This document shows positions 1 to 10,453 of a stretch of DNA of 64,000 nucleotides, in pieces; within the stretch, counting starts at the first letter, position 1; the number at the start of each line of letters is the position of its first letter. The stretch is from positions 537,501 to 601,500 of the forward strand of contig NZ_CP092282.1 in the NCBI RefSeq assembly GCF_024972775.1, read 5' to 3'. Origin of the DNA: Dehalobacter sp. DCM (GTDB lineage: Bacteria > Bacillota > Desulfitobacteriia > Desulfitobacteriales > Syntrophobotulaceae). The position numbers and the translations under genes were made by a program. Below the pieces are notes generated by a model. The model did not search any database. It saw nothing but the letters and a program-made list of their open reading frames with translations, and was not told where the DNA came from.

Positions 1-1721
<1,721 letters not shown>

Positions 1722-1893
1722 GGATTTGACGGCCATGGATGGCCTAATGCTGCGGGTGCCAGGACGGCACTGAGCAGCAGACCGCTGAAATGGCCAGAGA
1801 TACTCACTTTATTGATGAGTTGAATGCATGAAGCTTATGATTGTTGTGCAGTTTTGAGAGAACGAGTGAAAACTTGCTAACTCAAACTACATA

Positions 1894-2000
<107 letters not shown>

Positions 2001-2002
2001 CC

Positions 2003-2034
2003 AAAGAGACTACATTGTAAGATGTAGTCTCTTT
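2003..2034 (+). terminator. rRNA operon terminator-like hairpin
   Basis: A 13-bp perfect stem (AAAGAGACTACAT with its complement) closes a short loop directly behind the 5S gene. The trailing T-run is weak (CTTTATGTTT). The same stem recurs behind two of the following 5S-like repeats (2126-2155 and 2248-2278). Confidence 0.75.
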
Positions 2035-2040
2035 ATGTTT

Positions 2041-2376
2041 ATATACTGCGTGTTAAAGTAGGAAGTTTGAGGAACCTCCAGGGCTGAAAATACTGAAAGG
2101 GAAGATAGGTCGTTGCCAGGTAATTAGAGACTACATCGTAATGATGTAGTCTCTTTATGTTTATATACTGCGTGTTAAAGTAGGAAGTTTGAGTTACCTC
2201 CAGGGCTGAAAATACTGAAAGGGAAGATAGGTCGTTGCCAGGTAACAAAGAGACTACATCTTATCGATGTAGTCTCTTCACTTTTACTGAGTTCAGGTGT
2301 TCCTGTAGAAAGTTTGAGGAACCTCCAGGGGCGACGATACTGCAAGGGAAAATAGCACGTTGCCAGGTAAGAAGGA
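2041..2376 (+). repeat. Three tandem 5S-rRNA 3'-half repeats with hairpins
   Basis: Behind the 5S gene the pattern '5S 3' half + GTAGTCTC hairpin' recurs with a period of about 120 nt. The units start near 2059, 2180 and 2305, and each ends in the 5S end sequence GTTGCCAGGTAA. Units two and three share the same substitutions (GGGCTGAAAATACTGAAAGG). Unit four is almost identical to the functional 5S 3' half (GGGGCGACGATACTGCAAGG), with one mismatch visible over about 49 nt. The 5' half of 5S is missing in every extra unit, so none can be a working 5S gene. The region has no coding potential. It looks like unequal exchange between rRNA operon ends followed by gene conversion of the last unit. 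Confidence 0.85.
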
Positions 2377-2410
2377 GACAAAAGTCTACGTCCCTCAATC
2401 CCCTTCTAAA

Positions 2411-2743
2411 TTACTTTCGAATCGTAACAGAAGTGCCGATAGGAATCATCCTAGCCAAATCTAAAACATCTTTATTATGCATGCGGATACAGCCCTTGGA
2501 GACCTGTTTACCAATAGATTGTGGATTATTTGTACCGTGAATTCCATATTTCGGAATGCTCAGTCCAAGCCACATCACACCAAATACACCACCGGGATTC
2601 GGCACTTTATCAATGATTCTGTAAGATCCGATAGGGGTAGGTGTAGCATCTTTGCCAATGCCAACCGGATATGTCCTGATCATTTGATTGTCCCCAAATA
2701 CATAAAGCTGCCGTTTATCTAAGGAAAGAATAATCGAATACAT
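2411..2743 (-). CDS. L,D-transpeptidase (YkuD domain), minimal form
   Basis: This 110-residue protein is little more than one YkuD catalytic domain. The family makes 3-3 cross-links in peptidoglycan or attaches proteins to it through a cysteine nucleophile. The signature is visible as HGTNNP at about residues 69-74 and SKGCIRMHN at 82-90, with Cys85 as nucleophile and Arg87 beside it. The N-terminus (MYSIILSLDKRQLYVF) enters the fold directly, with no signal peptide, LysM domain or membrane anchor. I place the start at the ATG at 2743, which has GAGGTG six bases upstream; a GTG nine bases further out overlaps that ribosome site. The gene runs convergently to the rRNA repeats. Stand-alone YkuD proteins occur in spore formers, where spore-cortex roles have been proposed. 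That role is not shown here. Confidence 0.85.
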   Translation of the reverse strand: MYSIILSLDKRQLYVFGDNQMIRTYPVGIGKDATPTPIGSYRIIDKVPNPGGVFGVMWLGLSIPKYGIHGTNNPQSIGKQVSKGCIRMHNKDVLDLARMIPIGTSVTIRK

Positions 2744-2883
2744 TAATATCACCTCGATATATTCTATTATCTATTTATTTTATTGTTCAAAGGAGAATAG
2801 GACGAATTTCAAATAATTATAAATGGAATATAATGTAAAAAAAGTTGAAAAACTTGGTAATCTTACTAAAGGAGGTCATTGAA

Positions 2884-3075
2884 ATGCATATTTTCAAGAA
2901 ATGCATTAATCCGTATCAATATGAATGTTGTTATCCTGTAATTTGCGTACCTGTAGTTCCTTATCGCAATATGTCTTATCAACAAGAAACAGTGCGGTAT
3001 CAGCCACAAGTGAGACAACAGCAGCTATATGCGGAGCAATATCAAACAAGCCGGTTTACCGGAGGAAAAGGCTAA
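2884..3075 (+). CDS. Small Cys/Tyr/Gln-rich protein, possible spore coat protein
   Basis: A 63-residue product starts at the ATG at 2884, which follows an excellent ribosome site (AAAGGAGG at 2869-2876). An upstream in-frame ATG at 2845 has no such site. The protein has a Cys/Pro/Tyr-rich first half (CINPYQYECCYPVICVPVVP) and a Gln/Tyr-rich second half ending in GGKG. No enzyme motif, membrane helix or signal peptide is present. Small tyrosine-, cysteine- and glutamine-rich proteins are common in clostridial spore coats, so a coat role is a reasonable guess, but I do not recognise the family. A strong terminator follows immediately, so it is transcribed alone. Confidence 0.6.
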   Translation: MHIFKKCINPYQYECCYPVICVPVVPYRNMSYQQETVRYQPQVRQQQLYAEQYQTSRFTGGKG

Positions 3076-3086
3076 TAAGAATTAAA

Positions 3087-3113
3087 AACAGAGCAGCAGT
3101 GCTCTGTTTTTTT
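3087..3113 (+). terminator. Rho-independent terminator
   Basis: The stem AACAGAGCA pairs with TGCTCTGTT around a four-base loop and is followed by seven T residues, directly after the small gene ending at 3075. Confidence 0.88.
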
Positions 3114-3147
3114 ATGACTCAAGAAGCTATAGTGTATGAGGTTCTAG

Positions 3148-3176
3148 TTGACAAATCATCCTGCATACATTATTAT
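3148..3176 (+). promoter_or_regulatory. Sigma-A promoter of the serCA operon
   Basis: TTGACA (3148-3153), a 17-bp spacer and TATTAT (3171-3176) stand just upstream of the T-box leader, as expected for a housekeeping promoter. Confidence 0.75.
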
Positions 3177-3194
3177 TAACTAATAATCATATGC

Positions 3195-3409
3195 TTTTAC
3201 ATGATGATAGGAAAGTCTAATTTTGATGTTGATCAGAGAACTGACGGTTGGTGCAAGTCAGTCAACAAAAAATGAGATTCCATCCTGGAGTGGCCAATGA
3301 TGAATTGTGACGGGTTCCGCCCGATAACGCGGACAAAAGTTGGCCGGAAGGCAACATGGGTGGCAACGCGGGAATACCTCTCGTCCCTTGATTTGGGATG
3401 AGGGGTTTT
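3195..3409 (+). promoter_or_regulatory. T-box leader, serine specifier (UCC), first module
   Basis: T-box leaders sense uncharged tRNA and switch between a terminator and an antiterminator. Stem I landmarks are visible: CAGAGA and GGTTGGTGCAAG at 3235-3257, then a specifier position TCC at 3279-3281 directly before ATCCTGGAGT. In the thrS and pheS leaders of this window the specifier sits at the same distance from CCTGGAGT/CCGGGAGT. TCC is a serine codon, which fits the serC-serA operon behind it. The T-box antiterminator sequence is TGGGTGGCAACGCGGG at 3356-3372. The competing terminator is the stem CCTCTCGTCCC/GGGATGAGGGG plus T-run (3378-3409). Specifier assignment is by alignment of landmarks, not by folding. 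Confidence 0.85.
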
Positions 3410-3558
3410 ATTTATCTGCAGCAGGTTTTTGTCATCTGCTATGAAATACATAGGCAGAACAATCGAAGCAATTGTCTATTCATGGTGAATAATCGGCAGG
3501 AACTTGGGTGGCACCGCGGAAAATCCGCCCCAATGCTGGGGGTGGATTTTGTTTTTTT
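3410..3558 (+). promoter_or_regulatory. Second T-box antiterminator/terminator module
   Basis: A second T-box core (TTGGGTGGCACCGCGG, 3504-3519) and a second terminator (AATCCGCCCC pairing with GGGGGTGGATT, then eight T, 3521-3558) follow the first module. Only about 95 nt lie between the first terminator and the second core. That is too short for a full Stem I with specifier, although short hairpins are present. The leader therefore looks like one tRNA-reading stem serving two antiterminators, or a second reduced T-box. Either way, transcription must pass two switches to reach serC. Confidence 0.78.
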
Positions 3559-3644
3559 TGATGGTCTAATGCCGCGGGGATAGTATATTTCATAAGGCAA
3601 TTCAAAATTGACATAATATAATATGAAGATATGGAGGAATGAAA

Positions 3645-4727
3645 ATGTCACGCGTATTTAATTTTTCTGCAGGACCGGCAGTATTACCCGAGGACGTATT
3701 GAAAGAAGCTGCAGGGGAGATGCTGGATTATGATGGCACAGGGATGTCTGTAATGGAAATGAGCCATCGTTCAAAAGCCTTTGAAACAATTATCGGTGAA
3801 GCAGAACAAGATTTGCGGGATCTGGTCAATATCCCGGATAATTACAAAGTCCTGTTTCTTCAAGGCGGTGCGTCACAGCAATTCGCGATGATTCCCATGA
3901 ACCTGATGAAAAATCGGGTAGCAGACCATTTAAAGACCGGCCAGTGGGCCAGTAAGGCGATCTCTGAGGGCAAAATTTGTGGCAAAATCAATGTGATCGC
4001 TTCGTCCGAAGACAAAACGTACACCTATATTCCGGATCTCAAAGACCTGAAAATGTCCGACGATGCAGATTATGTGTATATCTGCCATAATAATACGATT
4101 TACGGGACAAAGTTCAATGAGCTCCCCAATACATTCGGTAAACCCCTGGTTGCGGACATGTCATCTGACTTCTTGTCTGAACCCATCGATGTGACCCAAT
4201 ATGGCTTGATCTTTGCGGGCGCTCAGAAGAATATCGGTCCAGCCGGTGTCGTTGTTGTCATTATTCGTGAAGATTTGATTACCGACGATGTCTTGCCAGG
4301 CACACCGACTATGCTGCAGTATAAGATCCATGCTGACAACAAATCACTGTATAATACACCACCGGCTTATGGCATTTATATATGCGGCAAAGTGTTTAAA
4401 TGGCTCAAAAAACTGGGCGGCTTAGAGGCCATGAAAAGAATCAATGAAGAAAAAGCGGCTATCCTCTATGATTATCTCGATTCCAGCAAGATGTTCAAAG
4501 GAACCGTAGTTAAAAAAGATCGTTCGCTCATGAATGTTCCGTTTGTGACCGGATCGGAAGAATTGGATAAGAAGTTTACAAAGGCAGCCAAAGAAGCCGG
4601 TTTCATCAATCTGGAAGGGCATCGTTCGGTTGGCGGGATGCGGGCAAGTATCTACAATGCCATGCCTATCGATGGGGTTAAAAAACTTGTGGCGTTTATG
4701 CAAAAATTTGAAGCAGAAAATATATAA
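3645..4727 (+). CDS. serC: Phosphoserine aminotransferase
   Basis: SerC converts 3-phosphohydroxypyruvate and glutamate to phosphoserine and 2-oxoglutarate, the second step of serine synthesis, with pyridoxal phosphate. The product is 360 residues, the normal family length. It opens with the family hallmark VFNFSAGPAVLPEDVL. The cofactor lysine is in GAQKNIGPAG (about Lys195), and a conserved HRSKAF segment lies near residue 41. I chose the ATG at 3645, because GGAGG at 3633-3637 is spaced seven bases from it; the in-frame ATG two codons earlier is too close. The gene is the first of an operon with serA 19 bases downstream and is controlled by the tandem serine T-box leader. Confidence 0.96.
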   Translation: MSRVFNFSAGPAVLPEDVLKEAAGEMLDYDGTGMSVMEMSHRSKAFETIIGEAEQDLRDLVNIPDNYKVLFLQGGASQQFAMIPMNLMKNRVADHLKTGQWASKAISEGKICGKINVIASSEDKTYTYIPDLKDLKMSDDADYVYICHNNTIYGTKFNELPNTFGKPLVADMSSDFLSEPIDVTQYGLIFAGAQKNIGPAGVVVVIIREDLITDDVLPGTPTMLQYKIHADNKSLYNTPPAYGIYICGKVFKWLKKLGGLEAMKRINEEKAAILYDYLDSSKMFKGTVVKKDRSLMNVPFVTGSEELDKKFTKAAKEAGFINLEGHRSVGGMRASIYNAMPIDGVKKLVAFMQKFEAENI

Positions 4728-4746
4728 TTAAAAGGGGTAATGTGTG

Positions 4747-5910
4747 ATGTTCAAGATAAACTGCCTTAATCCAATTGCTCAGGTTGGCTTGGATAATTTT
4801 ACGGAAGAATACGCTTTAACAGATAATTTTAACGAAGCGGATGGCGTGTTGGTCAGAAGTGCCAGCGTTCATGATAGAGAATTGCCTTCATCCCTGAAAG
4901 CTATTGCCCGGGCAGGCGCTGGAGTTAACAACATACCGCTGGATAAGTGTGCTGAAAAAGGTATCGTCGTTTTTAACACTCCTGGAGCAAACGCAAACGG
5001 TGTTAAAGAAATTGTACTGGCGGGATTACTCCTGGCCTCCCGTGATATTATCGGCGGCGTTAACTGGGTCAATAGCGTTAAAAACGATCCGGACGTGGCC
5101 AATTTGGTAGAAAAACATAAATCCAAATTTGGCGGTATCGAAATCAGCGGCAAAAAGTTGGGTGTCATCGGTCTGGGAGCGATTGGGGTTCTTGTCGCGA
5201 ATGCCGCAATCAAACTCGGTATGGAAGTCTACGGCTACGATCCGTATATTTCTGTACGCTCAGCTTGGAGCTTATCTAAATATATCAAGCCGAGCAAGTC
5301 ACTTACGGAAATATTTAAGGAATGTGATTTTATCAGTATCCACGTTCCAGCCATGGATGCAACCAAAGGGATGCTGAATGAGGAAGCTTTCAAGGTGATG
5401 AAGCACGGTGTTCGTATTCTTAATTTCTCCAGAGATGCGCTTATCAATGAGGATGATATGATTGCTGCGTTGAATTCTGGCAAGGTGTATAAGTATGTTA
5501 CGGACTTTCCAACGCCAAAAATGGCTTCTTTGGAGGGAGTCATCGCTATTCCTCACCTCGGTGCTTCAACTGCTGAATCTGAAGATAATTGCGCGATCAT
5601 GGCCGTTAATCAGCTAATTGATTATCTGGAGAACGGTACGATTCACAATTCAGTTAACTTCCCTGATTGTGACAACGGATACCCTGATAATGCAGGCCGT
5701 ATTGCGATCCATCACCGTAATATTCCCAATATGATCAGTCAATTCACCTCGGCAGTGGCAAAAGAGAATATCAATATTACTGACATGATCAATAAAAGCA
5801 AAGGTCAGTATGCCTATACCTTGATCGATATGGAAACATCTGCAACGCAGGAAACCGTAAAGAAGATCGAAGAAATTGACGGGGTTTTAAGAGTCAGGAT
5901 CATTAAGTAA
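4747..5910 (+). CDS. serA: D-3-phosphoglycerate dehydrogenase with ACT domain
   Basis: SerA oxidises 3-phosphoglycerate with NAD to 3-phosphohydroxypyruvate, the committed step of serine synthesis. The 387-residue product has the substrate-binding N-terminal part, the dinucleotide fold (GVIGLGAIG at about 139-147, then the D of YGYDPY) and the conserved PHLGAST segment holding the catalytic histidine. A short C-terminal ACT domain (about 315-387) presumably gives feedback control by serine. It lacks the long intervening domain of the larger class. The start is the ATG at 4747, preceded by AAAGGGG; a GTG one codon earlier is an alternative. It lies between serC and a DUF1015 gene in one transcription unit. 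Confidence 0.95.
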   Translation: MFKINCLNPIAQVGLDNFTEEYALTDNFNEADGVLVRSASVHDRELPSSLKAIARAGAGVNNIPLDKCAEKGIVVFNTPGANANGVKEIVLAGLLLASRDIIGGVNWVNSVKNDPDVANLVEKHKSKFGGIEISGKKLGVIGLGAIGVLVANAAIKLGMEVYGYDPYISVRSAWSLSKYIKPSKSLTEIFKECDFISIHVPAMDATKGMLNEEAFKVMKHGVRILNFSRDALINEDDMIAALNSGKVYKYVTDFPTPKMASLEGVIAIPHLGASTAESEDNCAIMAVNQLIDYLENGTIHNSVNFPDCDNGYPDNAGRIAIHHRNIPNMISQFTSAVAKENINITDMINKSKGQYAYTLIDMETSATQETVKKIEEIDGVLRVRIIK

Positions 5911-5941
5911 AGTAAGAAGCTGTTGTGGGGGGGATATCAAT

Positions 5942-7180
5942 TTGGCTACAATAAGACCTTTTAAAGCGATTCGGCCAAGGGAAGACCTAGCAGCCAACGT
6001 GGCTGCGCTTCCCTATGATGTATATAACCGGGAGGAAGCACTGGCAGAAGTTCAAAAAGAACCATTATCTTTTTTGAAAATAGATCGTGCTGAGACGCAG
6101 TTTTCGTCCGATGTCAGCCCCTATGAGACTCAAGTATATGCTAAGGCGAGAGACTGTCTTCAGGATATGGTCCTTCAAGGTGTGTTGCTAAAAGACGACA
6201 GCCCGGCGTTTTTCGTGTATGAGCTAGTCATGGATGGCCGTTCTCAGACCGGGGTCGTGGGCTGTGCCGCTATTGACGACTATCTGAATAATGTCATTAA
6301 AAAACATGAGAAGACACGTGAGGAAAAGGAAATCGACCGAATCAATCATGTCGATATGTGTAATGCTCAAACCGGACCGATTTTTCTTGCTTATCGATCG
6401 CATCATGCGATTAATATGGCAGTAGCAAAAATCAAAAAGGATAGCCCATTATATGACTTTACTGCCCCGGACGGTATCCGACATACAGTCTGGAAAGCGG
6501 GCAGCCCGGCAGACATAAATACGATATACCAAGGATTTCAGGATACACAGGATATTTATATTGCCGATGGGCATCACCGCGCGGCGTCTGCGGTTAAAGT
6601 AGGTTTAAAACGACGCGAAGCCAATCCTGGTTTTACCGGGGAAGAAGAATTTAATTTCTTTCTTTCTGTTCTATTTCCACATGATCAATTACTGATTATG
6701 GATTACAATCGGGTTGTGCAGGATTTAAATGGCCTTGATACTGAGCGTTTTCTCCAAAAGGTGGCTGCGAGTTTTCATATCGATAAAAAAGGCGAAGAAC
6801 CTTATAAGCCATTAAAAAAAGCTGAGATCGGCATGTATTTACATGGAGACTGGTATCGCTTAAAGGCTCACGATGAGATTGTCTCTGAAGACCCTGTTGA
6901 AGGGTTAGATGTTTCGCTTTTACAAAACTATCTTTTAACTCCCATTCTTGGCATAACGGACCCCAGAACTGACAAACGAATCGATTTTGTCGGCGGGATC
7001 CGGGGCTTAAAAGAACTGGAGAAAAGAGCGAACAGCGATATGGTTCTTGCTTTCGCGATGTATCCGACATCGATTGAAGAGTTGTTCGCTGTTTCGGATG
7101 CAGGCCAGCTTATGCCGCCAAAATCAACATGGTTTGAGCCAAAGCTTCGGAGCGGGCTATTGATACATGAATTAAGTTAG
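5942..7180 (+). CDS. DUF1015 family protein
   Basis: This 412-residue protein matches the DUF1015 family, which often sits beside serA/serC in clostridia. Conserved family stretches are visible near the N-terminus (ATIRPFKAIRPREDLAANVAALPYDV) and in the middle (YIADGHHRAASA, with a histidine pair that could bind a metal or nucleotide). The biochemical role is not established; a link to serine metabolism is inferred only from gene order. The start is a TTG at 5942 with a G-rich ribosome site (GGGGGG, 5926-5932). No membrane segment or signal peptide is seen, so it is cytoplasmic. It is followed 17 bases later by the peptidase gene. Confidence 0.88.
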   Translation: MATIRPFKAIRPREDLAANVAALPYDVYNREEALAEVQKEPLSFLKIDRAETQFSSDVSPYETQVYAKARDCLQDMVLQGVLLKDDSPAFFVYELVMDGRSQTGVVGCAAIDDYLNNVIKKHEKTREEKEIDRINHVDMCNAQTGPIFLAYRSHHAINMAVAKIKKDSPLYDFTAPDGIRHTVWKAGSPADINTIYQGFQDTQDIYIADGHHRAASAVKVGLKRREANPGFTGEEEFNFFLSVLFPHDQLLIMDYNRVVQDLNGLDTERFLQKVAASFHIDKKGEEPYKPLKKAEIGMYLHGDWYRLKAHDEIVSEDPVEGLDVSLLQNYLLTPILGITDPRTDKRIDFVGGIRGLKELEKRANSDMVLAFAMYPTSIEELFAVSDAGQLMPPKSTWFEPKLRSGLLIHELS

Positions 7181-7197
7181 AGCCGAAGGAGGTTACT

Positions 7198-8304
7198 ATG
7201 AGCGTTGATGTTCAAGAAGAATTCTTGAAGCTTGTTGCCTTTAATAGCCCGTCTAAGCAAGAGGGAAAGTTGGCGGAGTATCTTAAAAGGCGGCTGCAGG
7301 ATTTAGGAGCCCAAGTCCATGAAGACGACTCCGCTGCGAAGACAGGAAGCGATACCGGGAACCTCATCGCTGTAATTCCTGGTAATCAGCAGGATGTGCC
7401 AGTAATTCTTCTCTCTGCACATATGGATACTGTCGCTTCGACCGAAGGGATGATCCCTGAAATCAGAAACGGCATTATCTACAGTGATGGACAAACGATA
7501 TTAGGCGCCGACGATAAAGCGGGCATCGCTGTCATCCTGGCAGTATTGAGTAAGATTCAGGAAAATAAGAGCTATCGTCATGGTCCTATTGAAGTATTGC
7601 TCACCGTTCAGGAAGAAATTGGACTTTATGGGGTAAAGAATCTTAACTACGCTTTACAAGCAGCATATGGCTATATTCTGGATGGAGACGGACCGGCGGG
7701 GACTATTGTCAATGCTGCGCCATCACATTATACTCTCGATCTCGTCATTGAAGGTAAGGCCGCTCATGCCGGCCTTGAACCGGAGGCTGGGATCAATGCC
7801 ATTGTGGTGGCAGCAAAGGCAATAGCCGAGTTGAAATCAGGCCGAATTGATGAAGAAACCACCAGTAATTTTGGGATTATTTCCGGCGGGACAGCACGTA
7901 ATGTTGTCGCGGAGAGAGTAAAAATTACGGCCGAAGCACGCAGTCGCAATCCGGTTAAGCTTGAAACAGAAGTGAGAAAAATTTTAGATCAATTTAAAAT
8001 AATTGCTGAAAATTGTGAAGCACATTTTTCCTATGAAAAAGAATTGGCATATGAAGGATTTACCGTCGATCCTGAGCATCCTTCGATCACAAAATTGATA
8101 GAAGCTGGCAAGCGGATTGGTATTCACACCGAATTAAAGCCGACAGGCGGGGGATTGGATGCCAATATTTTGAATTCACGGGGTATACCTTGTCTAGCCT
8201 TGGGTTTAGGCAATGATAAGCCGCATACCCATGAGGAGTTTGTTGATATCAGGCAGATGGAGAAATCAGTTGAGTGGCTTTTAGCTGCATTATGTTATCA
8301 ATAA
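7198..8304 (+). CDS. M20 family metallopeptidase, peptidase T-like
   Basis: The 368-residue protein is a two-zinc M20/M25/M40 hydrolase of the PepT/YqjE type. The metal site is complete: HMDT (about residue 79), the bridging aspartate in LGADDKAG, the catalytic EE of VQEEIGLYG, the acidic DGDG motif and the final histidine in KPHTHEEF. A lid/dimerisation domain (HYTLDLVIEGKAAHAG) lies in the middle, as usual. The family removes N-terminal residues from short peptides in the cytoplasm; the substrate cannot be read from the sequence. AGGAGG stands just before the ATG. It is the last gene of the serC operon by spacing. Confidence 0.9.
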   Translation: MSVDVQEEFLKLVAFNSPSKQEGKLAEYLKRRLQDLGAQVHEDDSAAKTGSDTGNLIAVIPGNQQDVPVILLSAHMDTVASTEGMIPEIRNGIIYSDGQTILGADDKAGIAVILAVLSKIQENKSYRHGPIEVLLTVQEEIGLYGVKNLNYALQAAYGYILDGDGPAGTIVNAAPSHYTLDLVIEGKAAHAGLEPEAGINAIVVAAKAIAELKSGRIDEETTSNFGIISGGTARNVVAERVKITAEARSRNPVKLETEVRKILDQFKIIAENCEAHFSYEKELAYEGFTVDPEHPSITKLIEAGKRIGIHTELKPTGGGLDANILNSRGIPCLALGLGNDKPHTHEEFVDIRQMEKSVEWLLAALCYQ

Positions 8305-8385
8305 TTAATCTGAATTTCTATTAATTTTGTGATTGATATTCTTTGCCACTGAGTAATTTCATAAGATATACTGAGGTGGCACGTG

Positions 8386-8706
8386 ATGTGGGAACGTATT
8401 CGACGTGAGCTTTTGGTGGAATACTATTGGTGGCGAAGGCAAAACATCAAAAAAAAGCGGCTGGATAGTCCTGCCGGCATCATGGGAATACTCTTAATAG
8501 GAGCAGGGATTTTTCTGATGATCCTATTCGCGCAGGGAATAGCCGCTTTGCTCCGGAGCATTATTCCAGTGGTTAACGGGACGCAGATTGCAGGAGCATA
8601 CTGGTCATCTGTCTTTTTAGCCATTAAGATAAGTTTGGGATTAATCATCCTTCTTGTTGGCGTTGTTTTTTATATAATCTTCAAGGTATTTGGCAGAAGA
8701 TTATAA
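8386..8706 (+). CDS. Small two-helix membrane protein, unknown
   Basis: The product has about 106 residues. A basic N-terminal part (RRELLVEYYWWRRQNIKKKR) is followed by two hydrophobic helices (about residues 29-52 and 75-101) joined by a short polar loop, and a basic tail. It is an integral membrane protein with both ends probably inside. I do not recognise a family. The ribosome site TGAGGTGG (8371-8378) suits the ATG at 8386 better than the GTG one codon earlier. It is flanked by non-coding stretches on both sides, so it seems to be a single-gene unit. Confidence 0.65.
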   Translation: MWERIRRELLVEYYWWRRQNIKKKRLDSPAGIMGILLIGAGIFLMILFAQGIAALLRSIIPVVNGTQIAGAYWSSVFLAIKISLGLIILLVGVVFYIIFKVFGRRL

Positions 8707-8902
8707 GGTAGACAAAAACGTTTATTTTCGTAAATGAAGGCAATTTAACACATTCTAGAGCAAAAGTGACTATTATTTTGCTTTTGTGTCTTACTTTCGG
8801 TGCAAAAAGCAAAAACAGATATATTTTGAGATATTGTCCAAGTCTTATTGCAGGTCGATGTAATATCTGTTAAAATAGGTAAATTGAGAGGGGGTAAGAT
8901 GT

Positions 8903-10177
8903 TTGGGTACTTATGCCGATATACTTCAAGTGTTGTTCAATATCGTTTTACTGGCAATACAAGTCATAATCATACTTGTGACTTTATATTATGTTGTCCT
9001 GTCGATCATGGGGATGCGCCGTAAGTCTGAAACAGATGTTTACGACCCGGTGAATCGATTTGCGGTGGTTGTTGCTGCGCACAATGAGGAACGCGTGATA
9101 GCTCCGCTAATTGAAAACCTTAGAAATATGAACTATCCGAGAGAGTTATTTGATATTTTTGTTGTCGCCGACAATTGTACAGATAATACCGCTTTTCTAG
9201 CAAAAAATGCGGGAGCCAACGTCTTTAAACGTTTTGATGAAGCAAAACGGGGTAAGGGATATGCGCTGGAGTTTTTATTCGCCAAGATATTCGAATTGGA
9301 TCAAAAATATGATGCATTTGTCTTATTCGATGCCGATAATCTGGTTAAGGATAACTTCCTGAGTGAAATGAACAAGAAGCTTTGTCAAGGGAACAAAATT
9401 ATTCAGGGTTATGTGGATTCGAAGAACCCCTTTGATACCTGGGTTACAACTTCCTTTTCTATTGCATTCTGGATGATGAACAGGCTGGTTCAGCTCGGAC
9501 GTTTTAATCTCGGTGTCTCCAATACCTTAGCTGGGACGGGTATGTGCATATCCTATGATGTTCTTAAACAATTCGGCTGGGGAGCACATTCATTAGTCGA
9601 GGATCTTGAGTTTACGATGAAAGCAGTTGCGCATGGCGTTAAGACAAGCTGGGCGCATGATGCCATTGTCTACGACGAAAAGCCACTTGGTTTCATTCAG
9701 TCATGTCATCAAAGAAAACGGTGGGCTCAGGGGCAGGTGGATGTTGCCTTGCGTTATTTGCCTCTTCTTGTTGTCAAAGGATTTCGGGAGAAAAAATTAA
9801 TGTATTTTGATGCTGCTATGCATCTTTTCCAGCCGTTTTTCTTGATTATGTCCTTTGCGTTTATTATTCTGCAGATATTTACTTTTCTGCAGCCATATTA
9901 TATTAATCTGTTTATCGATTACATTCCTGCCGGCGTTTGGCAGATCATATCAGGCAGTGTTATCATATTTGCTATATTGTCGCTTTATCTTGACAAGAAA
10001 CCAAGTAAGGCTTATATCGGCTTGATTCTCTATCCTATCTTTATGTATAGTTGGATACCGATTATTATTGCCGGATTTGTTCACCATAACCGCAGAGAAT
10101 GGTCCCACACTCTGCATACACGGTCCATCAGCTATGAGGAGATCGTTGGCTCAGAGGAAAAAATATCCGCGAGCTAG
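8903..10177 (+). CDS. Membrane-bound family 2 glycosyltransferase
   Basis: This 424-residue enzyme has one N-terminal membrane helix, a cytoplasmic GT2 catalytic domain and three to four C-terminal helices (about 300-400). That is the architecture of processive polysaccharide synthases such as those making hyaluronan- or poly-GlcNAc-like polymers. Catalytic features visible are VVVAAHNEE at the start of the domain, VADNCTDNT, the DAD of LFDADN, the acidic VEDLEF and the HQRKRWAQG box (Q/RxxRW) of processive enzymes. The start is TTG at 8903 with GAGGGGG upstream. An ATG four bases earlier is in another frame. Sugar donor and product cannot be read from the sequence. It stands alone before the tRNA cluster. 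Confidence 0.88.
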   Translation: MGTYADILQVLFNIVLLAIQVIIILVTLYYVVLSIMGMRRKSETDVYDPVNRFAVVVAAHNEERVIAPLIENLRNMNYPRELFDIFVVADNCTDNTAFLAKNAGANVFKRFDEAKRGKGYALEFLFAKIFELDQKYDAFVLFDADNLVKDNFLSEMNKKLCQGNKIIQGYVDSKNPFDTWVTTSFSIAFWMMNRLVQLGRFNLGVSNTLAGTGMCISYDVLKQFGWGAHSLVEDLEFTMKAVAHGVKTSWAHDAIVYDEKPLGFIQSCHQRKRWAQGQVDVALRYLPLLVVKGFREKKLMYFDAAMHLFQPFFLIMSFAFIILQIFTFLQPYYINLFIDYIPAGVWQIISGSVIIFAILSLYLDKKPSKAYIGLILYPIFMYSWIPIIIAGFVHHNRREWSHTLHTRSISYEEIVGSEEKISAS

Positions 10178-10223
10178 AAGTGCTAATAAACCTGCAATCC
10201 GAACATCAATAGAACAATTCATA

Positions 10224-10247
10224 GGAGCTCGGTGTCTACCGAGTTCC
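10224..10247 (+). terminator. Possible terminator hairpin after the glycosyltransferase
   Basis: GGAGCTCGGT pairs with ACCGAGTTCC around a four-base loop. No T-run follows, so it may act only as an RNA-stabilising hairpin or a weak terminator. Confidence 0.4.
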
Positions 10248-10326
10248 CATTAGTGAATTAGATATATGAAGAACTCAACCAAAAAACAATCCCCATTAAT
10301 TGTCTTAAGTTTACAGAAAAAACCCT

Positions 10327-10355
10327 TTGACACACCATCGATATTTGTGTATACT
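10327..10355 (+). promoter_or_regulatory. tRNA cluster promoter
   Basis: TTGACA (10327-10332), a 17-bp spacer and TATACT (10350-10355) lie 22 bases before the first tRNA gene. An overlapping TATAAT at 10355-10360 is too far from the -35 box. Confidence 0.75.
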
Positions 10356-10377
10356 ATAATTCGTCACCGTAAGACCC

Positions 10378-10453
<76 letters not shown>

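Noticed and set aside
2039-2381. Regular repeats behind 5S that might be taken for a CRISPR array
   Set aside because: The repeats are 5S 3' halves with terminator hairpins, not identical short repeats with unique spacers.
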